Assembly (NCBI RefSeq): GCF_020171725.1
Contig: NZ_JAIVAJ010000005.1
Span: 62,001-126,000 of the forward strand
From: Halobacillus litoralis
GTDB taxonomy: Bacteria; Bacillota; Bacilli; Bacillales; Halobacillaceae
Reading direction: 5' to 3'
DNA length: 64,000 nt
The notes under the pieces are model-generated. The model saw nothing but the letters and a program-made list of their open reading frames with translations, was not told the DNA's origin and searched no databases. Shown in pieces: positions 34,031 through 43,223 of this stretch; position 1 is the stretch's first letter; every line of letters starts with the position of its first letter. The translations under genes and the position numbers were made by a program.

Positions 34031-37000
34031 TTATGTTTCTTGTTTATTTTTTCTTCTGAAAAAGCCTGTAATCTTGTTCGATAAGTCGTCAAAGTATGTG
34101 TAGACGACCGGAATCAGGACGAGCGTGAAGAAGCTCGAGACCGTCAGGCCAAAGATGATTGTGACGGCGAGTGGCTGCTGGGCTTCGGCTCCCCGGCCGA
34201 TTCCGATGGCGAGCGGCACCATGCCGAGCACGGTCGTGAGCGTCGTCATCAAGATCGGACGCAGTCGGTTCGGACCGGCTTCTAAGATCGCTTCATAGCG
34301 GTCGTACGATTTGCGCCTGAGAATGTTGATGTAGTCGACGAGCACAATCGCGTTGTTTACGACGATTCCGGCGAGCATGATGATCCCGACAAACGCCGGC
34401 AGGCTGAATGGCAGTCCTGTCACGAACAGCCCCGCGGTGATGCCGATGATCGTCGCAGGCAGACTGAACATGATGATGAACGGAAACAGGAAATTCTCGA
34501 ACTGAATCGCCATCACAGCATAGACCAGAAATATGGAAAACGCAAGAGCCAGCGTCAAATCACCGAACGCTTCCTGCATATCCTGAGCCTGTCCGCCAAT
34601 GTCATAGGTATATCCGTCGGGAAAATTTAAGCGCTCAAGCTCAGAGCGTACAAGTTCCGTTGCGGTACCTAAATCCTGTCCGACGATTTCTGCTTCGACA
34701 TTTACCTGAGGCTGCTGGTCTTCACGGAGTAACGTGACGGGCCCCTGGACCTGCTCCAAGTTGGCGATGGTGGCGAGTGGAATGAGGCTTCCCGTCGCGG
34801 TTTGGACGCTCATCCCCTCTACATCCGCAATCGTGCGGCGCTGGTCTTCTGGAAGAATCAGACGGACATCGATTTCATCTCCGCCTTCCCGATAGCGCGT
34901 TGCAATCTGGCCGTTGAAGGCGAGCCGGGTCTGCCCGATGACCTCCTGATAGCTGAGGCCGTACTGCGCTGCTTTCTCTCTGTTGACGTCAATCTTCAGC
35001 TCAGGACGCCCTTCGTCTGTCGAAGATGTCGCGTTGTTTACACCATCCACTTCATTCATGACGTAGGCGACCTGTTGGGCGAGCTGGTCGAGGACTTCGT
35101 ATTCGGTTCCATTCAGCTGCACCTGCAGCGGAGCACCTGTCCCGAGTCCTGCGTCCATCTCACTTACCTGAATGTCCGCTCCTGGAATATCGGAAACGGC
35201 TTCCTGGAGCTGTTCGACCATCTGCTGGGTCGTCCGCTCCCGCTCTCCCGGGTCGACGAGCTCGATTGTATAGGAAGCGAAGTCTGACGAACTGGTTCCG
35301 ACACCTGTCATACCTCCACCGCCGATGGTGGCGTAGCTGACGTCGATCACGTCCCCGAACTGCGCGATTTCTTCATCGACGCGGGTCGTGAGCGCTTCGG
35401 TTTCGTCCATCGACGTTCCTTCCGGCATGTTGACTCTCATCGTGATTTGGCCCTGATCAGAAGGTGGAATAAACTCGGTCCCGATCGTCGGAATCAGTGC
35501 GGCGCTTCCGGCGATTAATAGTCCGGTCACCAGCACCGTCGACTTCCTCCACTTCAACACAAAACGCAGTAGCGAACGGTAACGCTCGTTTACTTTTTCC
35601 ATAAAACGATCGAACCAATACCGCCTGCCGCTTGTCTGGAGTGGCTTCGTCAACAGCTTGGATGACAGCATCGGAATCAGCGTGACGGACACGGCGAGGG
35701 ATGCGATCAGGGCGAACATGATGACGAGGGCGAGCGGCGTGAACAGTTCGGATGCGATACCTTCTACGAAAATGATCGGCAGGAAGACGACGAGCGTGGT
35801 CGTGGCGGATGCGATGACGGCGGGGGCGAGTTCGGTGGCCCCTTTCTTCGCGGCTTCGACCATGGAATAGCCTTGCTGCCTGTAGCTGACGATGTTCTCG
35901 AGTATGACGATCGAGCTGTCGACCATCATGCCGATGCCGAGCGCGAGTCCACCCATCGTGAGGACGTTGAGCGTCTCTCCTGTGAAGTACATGAGGGTGA
36001 AGGTCGAGATGATGGCGATCGGGATTGACAGGCCGATGACGAGGGTCGCGCGGACGCTCTTCAGGAAGAGCAATAGGACGAGTACCGAGAAGACGCCTCC
36101 GAGCAGGATGTTCCAGACGACACTGTTGATCGAGATCTTGATGAACTCAGACGTGTCGAGGATGATGCTCGTGCCGACTTCCTCAGGCAAATCTCCGCGC
36201 AGTTCTTCGATGGCGGCGCGTACTTCATCGGCCGTCTCGACGGTGTTGGCATCGGTCTTTTTCAATATGGATAACACGACGGAAGGTTCGCCGTTCACTT
36301 TCGATATGGTATTCGAGTCTACAAGGGTATCCTTTACTTCTGCAATCTGGCCGAGCTTGACGCGGGCTCCGGTCTGCAATTGCAGAATCGTGTTCTCAAC
36401 GTCTTCAATTGATTCGAACTCGCCTTCCAATCGCAGCTGCAGATCCTTTTTCCCCTTCTCAACCGCTCCGGCCGACGCTGACTGGTTCGCCGCCGTAATC
36501 GTCTGCGCAATCGTCTGGGAGTTGAGGCCGTATTGAGACAGCTGCGCCCTGTCGATCAGCACTTGGACTTCACGAATCTTCCCGCCTTCGATGCCGACAG
36601 AAGCGACGCCTCCCTGTCGTTCAAGAAAAGGAACGATGCGGGTTTCAGCAACCTGCTGCAGCTCTTCCGGCGTGTCACCAGAGAGCCCGATGTTCATGAT
36701 CGGAAGCTGGCCCGGATCGAAGCGAAGCACGCTCGGCTCCCCTGCCCCGTCAGGCAGAAGGCCACGTACCTGGTCGACGTTTTCCCGGACTTCAAGCAGC
36801 GTGCTGTCCAAGTTCACGCCCGTATTGAATTGCAAAAGAACAAGAGATGCTCCGGCCTGGGACTGCGATTGCAGCACCTCAAGGCCTTCGATCGAGCTGA
36901 CCGATGCTTCCACCGGTCGGCTGACGAGCTCCTCGACTTCCTGCGGGGCCGCTCCCTCATAGCTTGTAGATACAACGGCAATCGGCAGTTCGATTTCTGG

Positions 37001-37111
37001 ATAGAGGTCGATCGTCAAGCTTCTCAGTGACACGAATCCGAGCCCTAAGAGCGCCACGACAATCATGATGACGCCGACCGGACGTTTGACCGAAAGATGG
37101 ACTAAGTTCAC
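34031..37111 (-). CDS. RND-family efflux permease (HAE1/SwrC type)
   Basis: A 1026-residue transporter with the twelve-helix RND layout and two large extracellular loops. It starts NLVHLSVKRPVGVIMI, and its fourth-helix motif is GIGMMVDSSIVILENIV. It is close in length and layout to B. subtilis SwrC (YerP), which confers surfactin resistance. It uses proton flow to export amphipathic compounds. It is separated by one base from its adaptor, so the pair is translated together. RND pumps in Gram-positives work without an outer-membrane channel. Confidence 0.93.
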   Translation of the reverse strand: MNLVHLSVKRPVGVIMIVVALLGLGFVSLRSLTIDLYPEIELPIAVVSTSYEGAAPQEVEELVSRPVEASVSSIEGLEVLQSQSQAGASLVLLQFNTGVNLDSTLLEVRENVDQVRGLLPDGAGEPSVLRFDPGQLPIMNIGLSGDTPEELQQVAETRIVPFLERQGGVASVGIEGGKIREVQVLIDRAQLSQYGLNSQTIAQTITAANQSASAGAVEKGKKDLQLRLEGEFESIEDVENTILQLQTGARVKLGQIAEVKDTLVDSNTISKVNGEPSVVLSILKKTDANTVETADEVRAAIEELRGDLPEEVGTSIILDTSEFIKISINSVVWNILLGGVFSVLVLLLFLKSVRATLVIGLSIPIAIISTFTLMYFTGETLNVLTMGGLALGIGMMVDSSIVILENIVSYRQQGYSMVEAAKKGATELAPAVIASATTTLVVFLPIIFVEGIASELFTPLALVIMFALIASLAVSVTLIPMLSSKLLTKPLQTSGRRYWFDRFMEKVNERYRSLLRFVLKWRKSTVLVTGLLIAGSAALIPTIGTEFIPPSDQGQITMRVNMPEGTSMDETEALTTRVDEEIAQFGDVIDVSYATIGGGGMTGVGTSSSDFASYTIELVDPGERERTTQQMVEQLQEAVSDIPGADIQVSEMDAGLGTGAPLQVQLNGTEYEVLDQLAQQVAYVMNEVDGVNNATSSTDEGRPELKIDVNREKAAQYGLSYQEVIGQTRLAFNGQIATRYREGGDEIDVRLILPEDQRRTIADVEGMSVQTATGSLIPLATIANLEQVQGPVTLLREDQQPQVNVEAEIVGQDLGTATELVRSELERLNFPDGYTYDIGGQAQDMQEAFGDLTLALAFSIFLVYAVMAIQFENFLFPFIIMFSLPATIIGITAGLFVTGLPFSLPAFVGIIMLAGIVVNNAIVLVDYINILRRKSYDRYEAILEAGPNRLRPILMTTLTTVLGMVPLAIGIGRGAEAQQPLAVTIIFGLTVSSFFTLVLIPVVYTYFDDLSNKITGFFRRKNKQET

Positions 37112-37112
37112 G

Positions 37113-38444
37113 TTACGCGTCCTCCTTCATCAACGTCACGGCGCTGCCATCGGTCAACGTCAACTGACCGGACTTAATCACCTCGGCCGTTTCCGGAAGG
37201 TCCGCTTCGATCGCCATTTGATCGGTCTGCGCTTCAAGAACGGTCACATCGACACGCACCGCTTTTCCATCGACAACATGATAGACATACGCCTCATTCC
37301 CATTTTCCACAACCGCATCCGTAGGCACGATCAACGCATTCTCCACCACGATTTCAGGCAGCAGGAACGTCGCCATCATCCCAGGCTTCACCGCTTCATT
37401 CTCATTCGCAATCCGCGCTTCCACAGGGTAAAGCCCCGTATCATCCGGCACCGAACTCACATACCCGATCGTGGAAGGAATCGTCTGACTGATTGCATCC
37501 ACCTCGACGTCCAGTTCTTCTCCTTTTGTAAAAAGGCCGAGCTGTTCCGGGGTCAGTGCGGCCGTTATCGTCATCGGATTCAAACTGACAATCGATGCGA
37601 ACGGCTGCTGATTGGTGACGAGATCCCCCGTGCCGGCGTTCAGTGTCGAGACTTCACCTGATGCCGGCGCGGTAATCGTCCGGTTGGCGGACTGCTCCTC
37701 CGCCTGCTGAAGCTGGACCTGTGCCTGCTCCACCTGAAGCTCGGCCTGTTCGACCGCGACCTGCGCCTGTTCACTCTGCTGTCTCGCCTGATCAAGCTGC
37801 GCCTCGGCCTGCGAAATCGCAGAAGATGACTGTGGTGCCTGACCTTGAAGCTGCTGAACCTGCGCATGCGCCTGGTCCGCCCTGTTCTGGGCCTGGACGG
37901 CGAGCGGTTCCGGAATCACGCCGTCGTCTGCGAGCTGACGAGTCTGGTTCGCCAGCTGCTGCGCCTGCTCATACTGCTGCCTTGCTGCCTGTACAGACTG
38001 GCTCGTCTGACTTTGCTCCGCATTCGCCGCCTGCTTGGCCAGCTGCACCTGCTCCGCTGCATTGTCCACGCCTTGAGCCGCCTGCTGCTTCGAGATCTGC
38101 GCATTCTCGAGCTGCTTCTCCGCCTGTCTGACCGCAATTTGCTGGAGCTCAATCTGATTCTGACCCGTTCCCGGATCGACGACCGCAAGCGCATCCCCTT
38201 TCGCTACACGGTCCCCTTTTTCCACTTCGATCGACACGATCTCACCCGGGACCTCAGAGATGACCGGCGACGTATTTGCGCTGGTCGCCCGTCCGACAAT
38301 CTCACGATCCACGACGAAATCCCCTTTCGTCACGGGAGCTGTCTCCACCGGCGTCACACGCGGCTCCGCCTCCTCTTCTGTATCAGGATTGGAACAACCT
38401 GCGATTCCTATCAACAACACCATCAGTACGACTAAACGTTTCAT
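37113..38444 (-). CDS. RND efflux adaptor (HlyD/MFP family lipoprotein)
   Basis: A 443-residue lipoprotein with lipobox IGIAGC (Cys about 17). After the biotinyl-lipoyl half (GEIVSIEVEKGDRVAKGD) comes a long Gln/Ala-rich coiled-coil hairpin (about 95-245), much longer than in many Gram-positive adaptors. The second lipoyl half (TITAPASGEVSTLN) and beta-barrel follow. It assembles with the RND permease encoded next. The hairpin region is low in complexity, so its exact length may vary among strains. Confidence 0.92.
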   Translation of the reverse strand: MKRLVVLMVLLIGIAGCSNPDTEEEAEPRVTPVETAPVTKGDFVVDREIVGRATSANTSPVISEVPGEIVSIEVEKGDRVAKGDALAVVDPGTGQNQIELQQIAVRQAEKQLENAQISKQQAAQGVDNAAEQVQLAKQAANAEQSQTSQSVQAARQQYEQAQQLANQTRQLADDGVIPEPLAVQAQNRADQAHAQVQQLQGQAPQSSSAISQAEAQLDQARQQSEQAQVAVEQAELQVEQAQVQLQQAEEQSANRTITAPASGEVSTLNAGTGDLVTNQQPFASIVSLNPMTITAALTPEQLGLFTKGEELDVEVDAISQTIPSTIGYVSSVPDDTGLYPVEARIANENEAVKPGMMATFLLPEIVVENALIVPTDAVVENGNEAYVYHVVDGKAVRVDVTVLEAQTDQMAIEADLPETAEVIKSGQLTLTDGSAVTLMKEDA

Positions 38445-38648
38445 GATCAGACTTCCTCTCCTTATTGCTCATCCAGCCCCTGAATCACGTACATTTCGCT
38501 CTCTCTATCTTCCCCCTTAAGAAGGAAGGCCATTCTTTTTTTAACGAATTGACCAAGTAGTCACAATTTAGAATAATATTACTAAACCGTGAAATCGATT
38601 GCAACTTGTAGAACGGTGACAAATTTGTGTCGGAACGAAGGTGAAAAA

Positions 38649-38816
38649 GGTTCTGGATATAATTGAGTGAGTCGTGGGGTGGAAAATAACTCGCTTTCCG
38701 GCGGCGGACGCCGAGCCTCCTCAGACTTCGTCTTCCGGGGTCTCGCCGTTGTCCGTTCATCCCGCTGGAGTCTCGCCATTTTCCACCCCACTTTGCGATA
38801 ACAGTGGGTCCAGAAC
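38649..38816. repeat. MITE-like structured repeat, copy E (inverted)
   Basis: Ends are GGTTCTGGA (38649-38657) and TCCAGAAC (38809-38816); both carry the same changed bases, so they still pair. The core is in the opposite orientation to copies A-D. Inner arms GTGGGGTGGAAAAT and ATTTTCCACCCCAC pair. It lies upstream of the RND operon. Confidence 0.88.
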
Positions 38817-38922
38817 TTAACAACAACCAGAGTCTGAAACGATGACCTGTGTGAACACTCAGCATTTGAATATTTTATTTAGCGTGTATAGGAAATTTTC
38901 TTCCTGAAAAGATCAATGAATC

Positions 38923-38958
38923 AAAAAACGCTTGGACGTGGTTGTCCAAGCGTTTTTC
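38923..38958. terminator. Orphan bidirectional terminator-like hairpin
   Basis: AAAAACGCTTGGAC (38924-38937) pairs perfectly with GTCCAAGCGTTTTT (38944-38957). No gene is seen on either side within 370 bases. It may end an unannotated small transcript. Confidence 0.6.
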
Positions 38959-39008
38959 TGGATTGTGTATGCTGTTTTCCTTTGGTAAATCAGTGATCTG
39001 GATTTTAT

Positions 39009-39303
39009 CGACGTTTTATTGGCTTCTGCTTCTCGAAACGTCGATTATATTCTTTTTATCGACGTTTCATCGGCTTTAGCTTGGCAAATCGTCGATTATT
39101 TCTCTTTTACCGACGTTTCTATGGCTCCAGCTTATCAAAACGTCGATTATTTCCTTTTTATCGACGTTTCTCTGACTCCAGCTTGGCAAAACGTCGATTA
39201 TTTCCTTTTTATCGACGTTTCTCTGACTCCAGCTTGGCAAAACGTCGATTATTTCCTTTTTATCGACGTTGTATCTGCTTAAGCTTCGCAAAACGTCGAT
39301 TAG
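39009..39303. repeat. Tandem array, six 51-bp palindrome units
   Basis: Units begin at 39009, 39060, 39111, 39162, 39213 and 39264; the last is cut short. Each has CGACGTTT near the left and AAACGTCG about 20 bases later, so every unit can fold into a hairpin. Units 4 and 5 are identical. 51 is a multiple of three, which gives long spurious ORFs on both strands with no ribosome sites. Confidence 0.92.
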
Positions 39304-39337
39304 AGCTCGGGCTGACCCAAAACAGGCACATCCAAGA

Positions 39338-39958
39338 CTATTGCAGGTTGTTCCCTAGCTGGGCGACGATTAAGTCGAGCTTCTTCGCCTTCGGAAGGTC
39401 GTATCCTCGGAATCGTTCATCGAAGTGGTTGAACAAGGGTTCCAGTGACTCTTCCTGCAGCAGTTCGTTGTAGGTGCGGAAGGTGTGCTGATACTGGTCC
39501 ATGTACCGCTTCATTTTTTTATCGAATCCGGATAGGTGGTACGTGGAGGAGAAGTCGAATGCTTTCACGATATCGCCGTCGTAGGTCGGGAATTCCGGGT
39601 TCATGGTGTGAAGCATGGCAGCGGCGAGTGGAAACTGCATCGTCGGGTTGCCTTTGTGGTTCTTGATGTCGTAAAGTCGTTTTGTAATTTGTACGATGTT
39701 CGGGCGCTCTTTGCCTCTCTGATCCTCCATCACTTTGAAATATTCGTCTTCAAATTCGCTTGTCAGACTCGGGTTATCCAACCGGAAAAAGTAGCGGAAC
39801 ACGAACCGGAATAGGTGGTCGTCTGGAATATAAGTATCTTGGAACAGTTGGTTCAAATACAAATAGACATCCAGTTTTTCCTGTGGAATCTTATTGACGA
39901 CAGATTCATGTTCTTCCAATAAGAGATCCCGTAAATCTTCAGCCGTTCGGTATTTCAT
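39338..39958 (-). CDS. Conserved-looking cytoplasmic protein, unknown
   Basis: A 206-residue soluble, mostly helical protein starting at ATG 39958 after GAGGTGATGAC. Charged helices alternate with aromatic stretches (FRFVFRYFFRLDNP, MQFPLAAAMLHTMNPEFPTYD). PTYDGDIVKAFDFS may be a functional loop. There is no signal peptide or membrane segment. I recognise no family. It stands alone between the 51-bp array and a yjfB-like gene on the other strand. Confidence 0.7.
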   Translation of the reverse strand: MKYRTAEDLRDLLLEEHESVVNKIPQEKLDVYLYLNQLFQDTYIPDDHLFRFVFRYFFRLDNPSLTSEFEDEYFKVMEDQRGKERPNIVQITKRLYDIKNHKGNPTMQFPLAAAMLHTMNPEFPTYDGDIVKAFDFSSTYHLSGFDKKMKRYMDQYQHTFRTYNELLQEESLEPLFNHFDERFRGYDLPKAKKLDLIVAQLGNNLQ

Positions 39959-40141
39959 TTGTCATCACCTCTACTCGCTTATTTTTCCTCTCTATCACGT
40001 GCTGAAACTAAAAATGGTTGTTATCTTTCATTTTACAGAACGCGGACTCATATTCCAACAAAAAACAAAATCACGAACTGAGTCTGATCGAGCTTGATAG
40101 CTGAGTAAGGGAACCGATACTACTAGTAAGGAGGGGATACG

Positions 40142-40321
40142 ATGGATATCGCAGCGATGTCTATGGCCATGAGTGCCATCGATGTGAAACAGCAGTCCAG
40201 CCTTAAAGTAATGGATAAGGCGATGAACGATGCCGAGTCAAACGGCAGTCAAGTGGTCAAAATGATCGAGGAGTCGATTCCTCACCCGAATCTCGGAAAT
40301 CAGATTGACCTGAAGGGCTGA
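40142..40321 (+). CDS. YjfB-family putative motility protein
   Basis: A 59-residue protein starting at ATG 40142 after AAGGAGGGG. MDIAAMSMAMSAIDVKQQ, then DAESNGSQVVKMIEES and a short NLGNQIDL tail, match the YjfB family, small proteins often co-regulated with flagella in bacilli. A CCGATA at 40114-40119 resembles a sigma-D -10, but no good -35 is present. The biochemical role of the family is unknown. Confidence 0.85.
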   Translation: MDIAAMSMAMSAIDVKQQSSLKVMDKAMNDAESNGSQVVKMIEESIPHPNLGNQIDLKG

Positions 40322-40382
40322 GTACTTACCGGGGCGGCACTAAGCTGCCCCACCAAAATCTCTTAAGAGAGTAGGAACGCGC

Positions 40383-40550
40383 GTGAGCCAACCCCTTTCT
40401 GTGATCGGACTGGTCATGTTTTTCATTGGAATCGGTCTGTACGTCTTGGAAGCCCTCTGGTTTCTGCACTTCCTCGTGCCGTTTTTTTCGATCGGGGGGA
40501 TTGTGTTGATTGTGGTCGCCATGTTTCTATCTTTTCGAGAGGAAAAATAA
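40383..40550 (+). CDS. Small two-helix membrane protein
   Basis: A 55-residue ORF from GTG 40383 (AGGAA upstream) to TAA 40550. Two hydrophobic segments (VIGLVMFFIGIGLYVL and SIGGIVLIVVAMFL) are split by a short aromatic turn, and it ends FREEK. It lies 61 bp after the yjfB-like gene. The family is not recognised. Confidence 0.65.
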   Translation: MSQPLSVIGLVMFFIGIGLYVLEALWFLHFLVPFFSIGGIVLIVVAMFLSFREEK

Positions 40551-40572
40551 AAAGCCGCTGAAGTCAGCGGCT
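40546..40572 (-). terminator. Terminator of acidic lipoprotein gene
   Basis: AGCCGCTG pairs with CAGCGGCT (40553-40572). A T-rich tract follows on the minus strand and overlaps the stop of the small plus-strand gene. Confidence 0.8.
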
Positions 40573-40579
40573 CGAGAGA

Positions 40580-40900
40580 TTATTGGTTGTTTTCTTCGTC
40601 ATCCATTTTATCTTCATTTGTCATATCGCCTTCACCGTTCTCATTCATGTCCCCGTTATCACCGTCTGTCATATCTCCCTGGTCCTCACCATTTTCAGCT
40701 GCGTCGTCTTCTTCGCCGCCATCCATACCGTCATCCATGTGGTCTTCTCCATCATTCTCGGCATTTTCTTCACCATTTTCCATCGTGTCATTGTCCTCGG
40801 CCCCATTGTTGTCGTCCATCGGCTCCTCTTCAGAAGCACAAGCACCAAGAAGAGAGATGGCGAAAAGGGCAGTCAACAGTTTTAAAGATAAGTTTTTCAT
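40580..40900 (-). CDS. Acidic low-complexity lipoprotein
   Basis: A 106-residue protein with lipobox SLLGAC (Cys about 21). The mature part is almost wholly Asp, Glu, Asn, Gly and Met in short degenerate repeats (DHMDDGMDGGEEDD, GDNGDMNENGEGDM). It is predicted to be a disordered, highly negative surface lipoprotein, perhaps binding cations. It is monocistronic, with its own terminator. Function is unknown. Confidence 0.78.
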   Translation of the reverse strand: MKNLSLKLLTALFAISLLGACASEEEPMDDNNGAEDNDTMENGEENAENDGEDHMDDGMDGGEEDDAAENGEDQGDMTDGDNGDMNENGEGDMTNEDKMDDEENNQ

Positions 40901-41032
40901 TCGTAGTTCCTCCTTAAATGTAATTTCTCAAACTAGTCTGCCCTCAAGTTCTTATGTTTATAAGAAATAAAGTTAAAAGGTGGAATGAAAGTTCTAAATA
41001 AAGAATGATATTCAGTTTGGCCACATACCCAT

Positions 41033-41063
41033 AAAAAAAGAGCTGAGCAAAAGCGCTCAACTC
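41033..41063 (-). terminator. Terminator of fabZ overlapping its stop codon
   Basis: GAGTTGAGC pairs with GCTCAGCTC on the minus strand, followed by seven T (41039-41033). The stem starts inside the fabZ TGA. Confidence 0.85.
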
Positions 41064-41484
41064 ATTTTAGTGCAAACATGATTTCTGCTTCACATGCCAG
41101 TTCGCCGTCCACCGTAGCTTTCGCTTTTCCTTTACCCATCGGGCCTTTGGAACGTACGATCTCGACTTCTAGTCTCAGGCGGTCACCCGGCTTGACTTGG
41201 CGCTTGAAGCGGCACTTGTCAATGCCCGTGAAGAAGGCCAGTTTTCCTTGGTTCTCTTCTTTCTTCAGCATCGCCACGGCTCCCATTTGAGCCAGCGCTT
41301 CTGTGATCAGCACGCCAGGCATAACCGGGTAGTCAGGAAAGTGTCCTTGGAAAAAAGGTTCGTTCATCGTGACGTTTTTGTAACCGACAGCCTTTTCTCC
41401 CTCTACGACTTCCTCGACTTGATCGATCAATAGGAATGGGTAACGGTGTGGGATGATTTCTTTAATTTGTTGAATATCTAACAT
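41062..41484 (-). CDS. fabZ: (3R)-hydroxyacyl-ACP dehydratase FabZ
   Basis: A 140-residue hot-dog enzyme dehydrating 3-hydroxyacyl-ACP in fatty acid elongation. The catalytic His is in [11 protein letters not shown] and the catalytic Glu region is [26 protein letters not shown] lies between. The start at 41484 is set by family length and the N-terminal [12 protein letters not shown]; a longer upstream frame lacks support. Its position near flhP-flhO-mbl matches B. subtilis ywpB. Confidence 0.95.
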   Translation of the reverse strand: MLDIQQIKEIIPHRYPFLLIDQVEEVVEGEKAVGYKNVTMNEPFFQGHFPDYPVMPGVLITEALAQMGAVAMLKKEENQGKLAFFTGIDKCRFKRQVKPGDRLRLEVEIVRSKGPMGKGKAKATVDGELACEAEIMFALK

Positions 41485-41622
41485 AACCAGAGCTCCTTTC
41501 TTACCTGCTAGTCCTATTATATAGGTCCTGAGGCTTTTGGACAAAATTTCTTTTGTCTGGTTTCAATGTGGTGGTTTTAGGATATTGAAAAACAAGCGTA
41601 CTTAGGAAGGAGGATGCCGGTC

Positions 41623-41766
41623 ATGTTATATACTATTTTAATTGTGCTGCTCGTTCTTTGGCTGCTTGGTCTCATCGGCGGCGTGGGAGGCAACTTGGTC
41701 CACCTGCTGCTCGTGATTGCTCTTATCGTACTTATTGTAAGACTTGTGCAAGGTCGACGGTTATAA
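41623..41766 (+). CDS. lmo0937-type small membrane protein
   Basis: A 47-residue protein with two hydrophobic stretches (LIVLLVLWLLGLIGGVGG and HLLLVIALIVLIVRLV), ending GRRL. The pattern matches the lmo0937 family of small membrane proteins common in Firmicutes. The ATG at 41623 is nine bases after AAGGAGG; an ATG at 41614 abuts the site. Function is unknown; relatives are often stress-linked. Confidence 0.88.
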   Translation: MLYTILIVLLVLWLLGLIGGVGGNLVHLLLVIALIVLIVRLVQGRRL

Positions 41767-41770
41767 ATGT

Positions 41771-41811
41771 ACTCCGCCCGGAACACTCTTTGTTCCGGGC
41801 GGAGTTTTTTG
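41771..41811 (+). terminator. Strong terminator
   Basis: A 15-bp perfect stem (41771-41785 with 41791-41805) with loop CTCTT is followed by six T. Confidence 0.95.
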
Positions 41812-41841
41812 TTTGATTGAACATACATCAGTTGAAAGGTC

Positions 41842-42011
41842 GGTTCTGTTACAAATTTAGAGTTAAGAGGGCTGGAAAAAACCTCGCTTTCCGCGGCGGA
41901 CGGCGAGCTAACCTCAGGCTGCGCCTTCGGGGATCTCGCCGTTGTCCGTGCATCCCGCAGGAGTCTCGGATTTTTCCAGCCCTCTTTTCGGTAGATAGTG
42001 GGAACAGAACC
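41842..42011. repeat. MITE-like structured repeat, copy F (inverted)
   Basis: Ends are GGTTCTGTT (41842-41850) and AACAGAACC (42003-42011). Inner arms AGAGGGCTGGAAAAA and TTTTTCCAGCCCTCT pair perfectly. The core is in the same orientation as copy E. It lies between two terminators. Confidence 0.9.
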
Positions 42012-42109
42012 TAGACCAAAGACGCAGATTTAACTCTTATGACTGCAAACATAGGAAATCCAGAAAGAGAGTAATTCCCGCGAAGAATGACAAGATCTTT
42101 TCCACAAAA

Positions 42110-42135
42110 TAAAAAGCGCCCGAGATGGACGCTTT
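42110..42135 (-). terminator. Terminator of monooxygenase-methyltransferase unit
   Basis: AAAGCGTCC pairs with GGGCGCTTT on the minus strand (one mismatch), followed by TTATTTTG. Confidence 0.75.
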
Positions 42136-42138
42136 GTT

Positions 42139-43218
42139 CTAGGACGTTCTCGTTAGTTCTGCCTGCTCTCTCTTGATCTGCTGTTCCGTTCCCCCAGCCA
42201 TCGTCGATTGACGCATTTCTTTGATTGGAGAATTCGGGGACAGCCAGAACGTGTACCAAGAGCCTTCTTTAATGATCGGGTCAAGGTCGAACATTTCGAA
42301 GTGGCAGTGGTCCGAAATCTTCTGAAGCTCCTGCTTATCCGGCAGCGCAAATAGATTGTCATGCGCGATGAAGAAGCTGTTGAATGCAGACGAGAAGGCG
42401 TGTCCGTATTCTTTTTCGCTGATTGGTGTAATAACGGAAATAAGGCCTTTATGTGTCACATAGCTTCTCAGGTGATCCAGCAGGTTATCGCGTTCGTCCG
42501 GGTGGATGTAGTGGAAAATGTTGTGCAGTAAGACGACATCGACCTGCTCCTCCGGCTCCCACGTGTTAATATCTCCGACTTCGAAGGAAATGTTCGGATA
42601 GCCCTCTGATAGAGACCGTGCGTGATCCACCACCTTCTGGTTGATATCAACGCCGACCAGCTTCAGATCCGGAAACTCTTCTGACAGTTTACGAAGGTAA
42701 CCTCCGTGCCCGCATCCGAGGTCCACGACCGTCTTCGCTCTTTGATCACGCAGCATTTTAATGATTTTTTTGATGGCAAAATGTTCGAGCAACGCTGAGG
42801 TCTCTGCCACGACCTCTCCATGACGCTCATGGTCAAACTGGGCTCTCTCATGGGAACGCATGATATCCGGATATTTCAGCATCGTTGGAATGTGGAGCTC
42901 GAGCATCTCCTTCAAGATGGCTTTGATACCTGGAGATACGTTGTCTCCCATCAGGGTCGAGCATCGCTGTTTGGAGGAACGGAATCGCTCATTCGGACGT
43001 TTTTTCAAGTGCTTGACCGCTACGCCGACCCTTACCCAGGAAGCGAGCAAGTCCCGTGGGTAGCCTGTTTTCTCACTAACTGTATCAATGTCGGTCGCTC
43101 GTTCGAATTGATTGAACAAATCAAGCTCCACCCCGACATATGCGTGCCAAATCGGCAGGAAGGACTCATTCTTCTTCATCCACTTCCGAGCCTGCATCGC
43201 CGTAATCCATTCGTTCAT
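42139..43218 (-). CDS. Class I SAM-dependent methyltransferase
   Basis: A 359-residue enzyme. The N-terminal 110 residues form a helical, winged-helix-like dimerisation region (AYVGVELDLFNQFE, then YPRDLLASWVRVGVAVKH), typical of small-molecule O/C-methyltransferases. The SAM domain starts at TVVDLGCGHGGYLRKL, with GVDINQKVVDHA, VGDINTW and VVLLHNIFHYI. The start at ATG 43218 follows AAGGGATG. It is five bp after the FAD monooxygenase gene, so the pair probably hydroxylates then methylates one substrate. Confidence 0.87.
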   Translation of the reverse strand: MNEWITAMQARKWMKKNESFLPIWHAYVGVELDLFNQFERATDIDTVSEKTGYPRDLLASWVRVGVAVKHLKKRPNERFRSSKQRCSTLMGDNVSPGIKAILKEMLELHIPTMLKYPDIMRSHERAQFDHERHGEVVAETSALLEHFAIKKIIKMLRDQRAKTVVDLGCGHGGYLRKLSEEFPDLKLVGVDINQKVVDHARSLSEGYPNISFEVGDINTWEPEEQVDVVLLHNIFHYIHPDERDNLLDHLRSYVTHKGLISVITPISEKEYGHAFSSAFNSFFIAHDNLFALPDKQELQKISDHCHFEMFDLDPIIKEGSWYTFWLSPNSPIKEMRQSTMAGGTEQQIKREQAELTRTS

Positions 43219-43223
43219 TGATC

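Noticed and set aside
38485..38865. Minus-strand ORF of 126 codons over repeat copy E, and similar ORFs over copies A, B, F and G
   Set aside because: They run through the palindromic repeats. The same translated fragment recurs wherever the repeat occurs, and no start site supports it.
39019..39291. Long ORFs of 87 and 71 codons through the 51-bp array, on both strands
   Set aside because: They arise because 51 is divisible by three. They lack ribosome sites and simply repeat 17 residues.
39009..39303. CRISPR array
   Set aside because: Units abut without unique spacers and no cas gene is present. The same applies to the 20-bp and 52-bp arrays.
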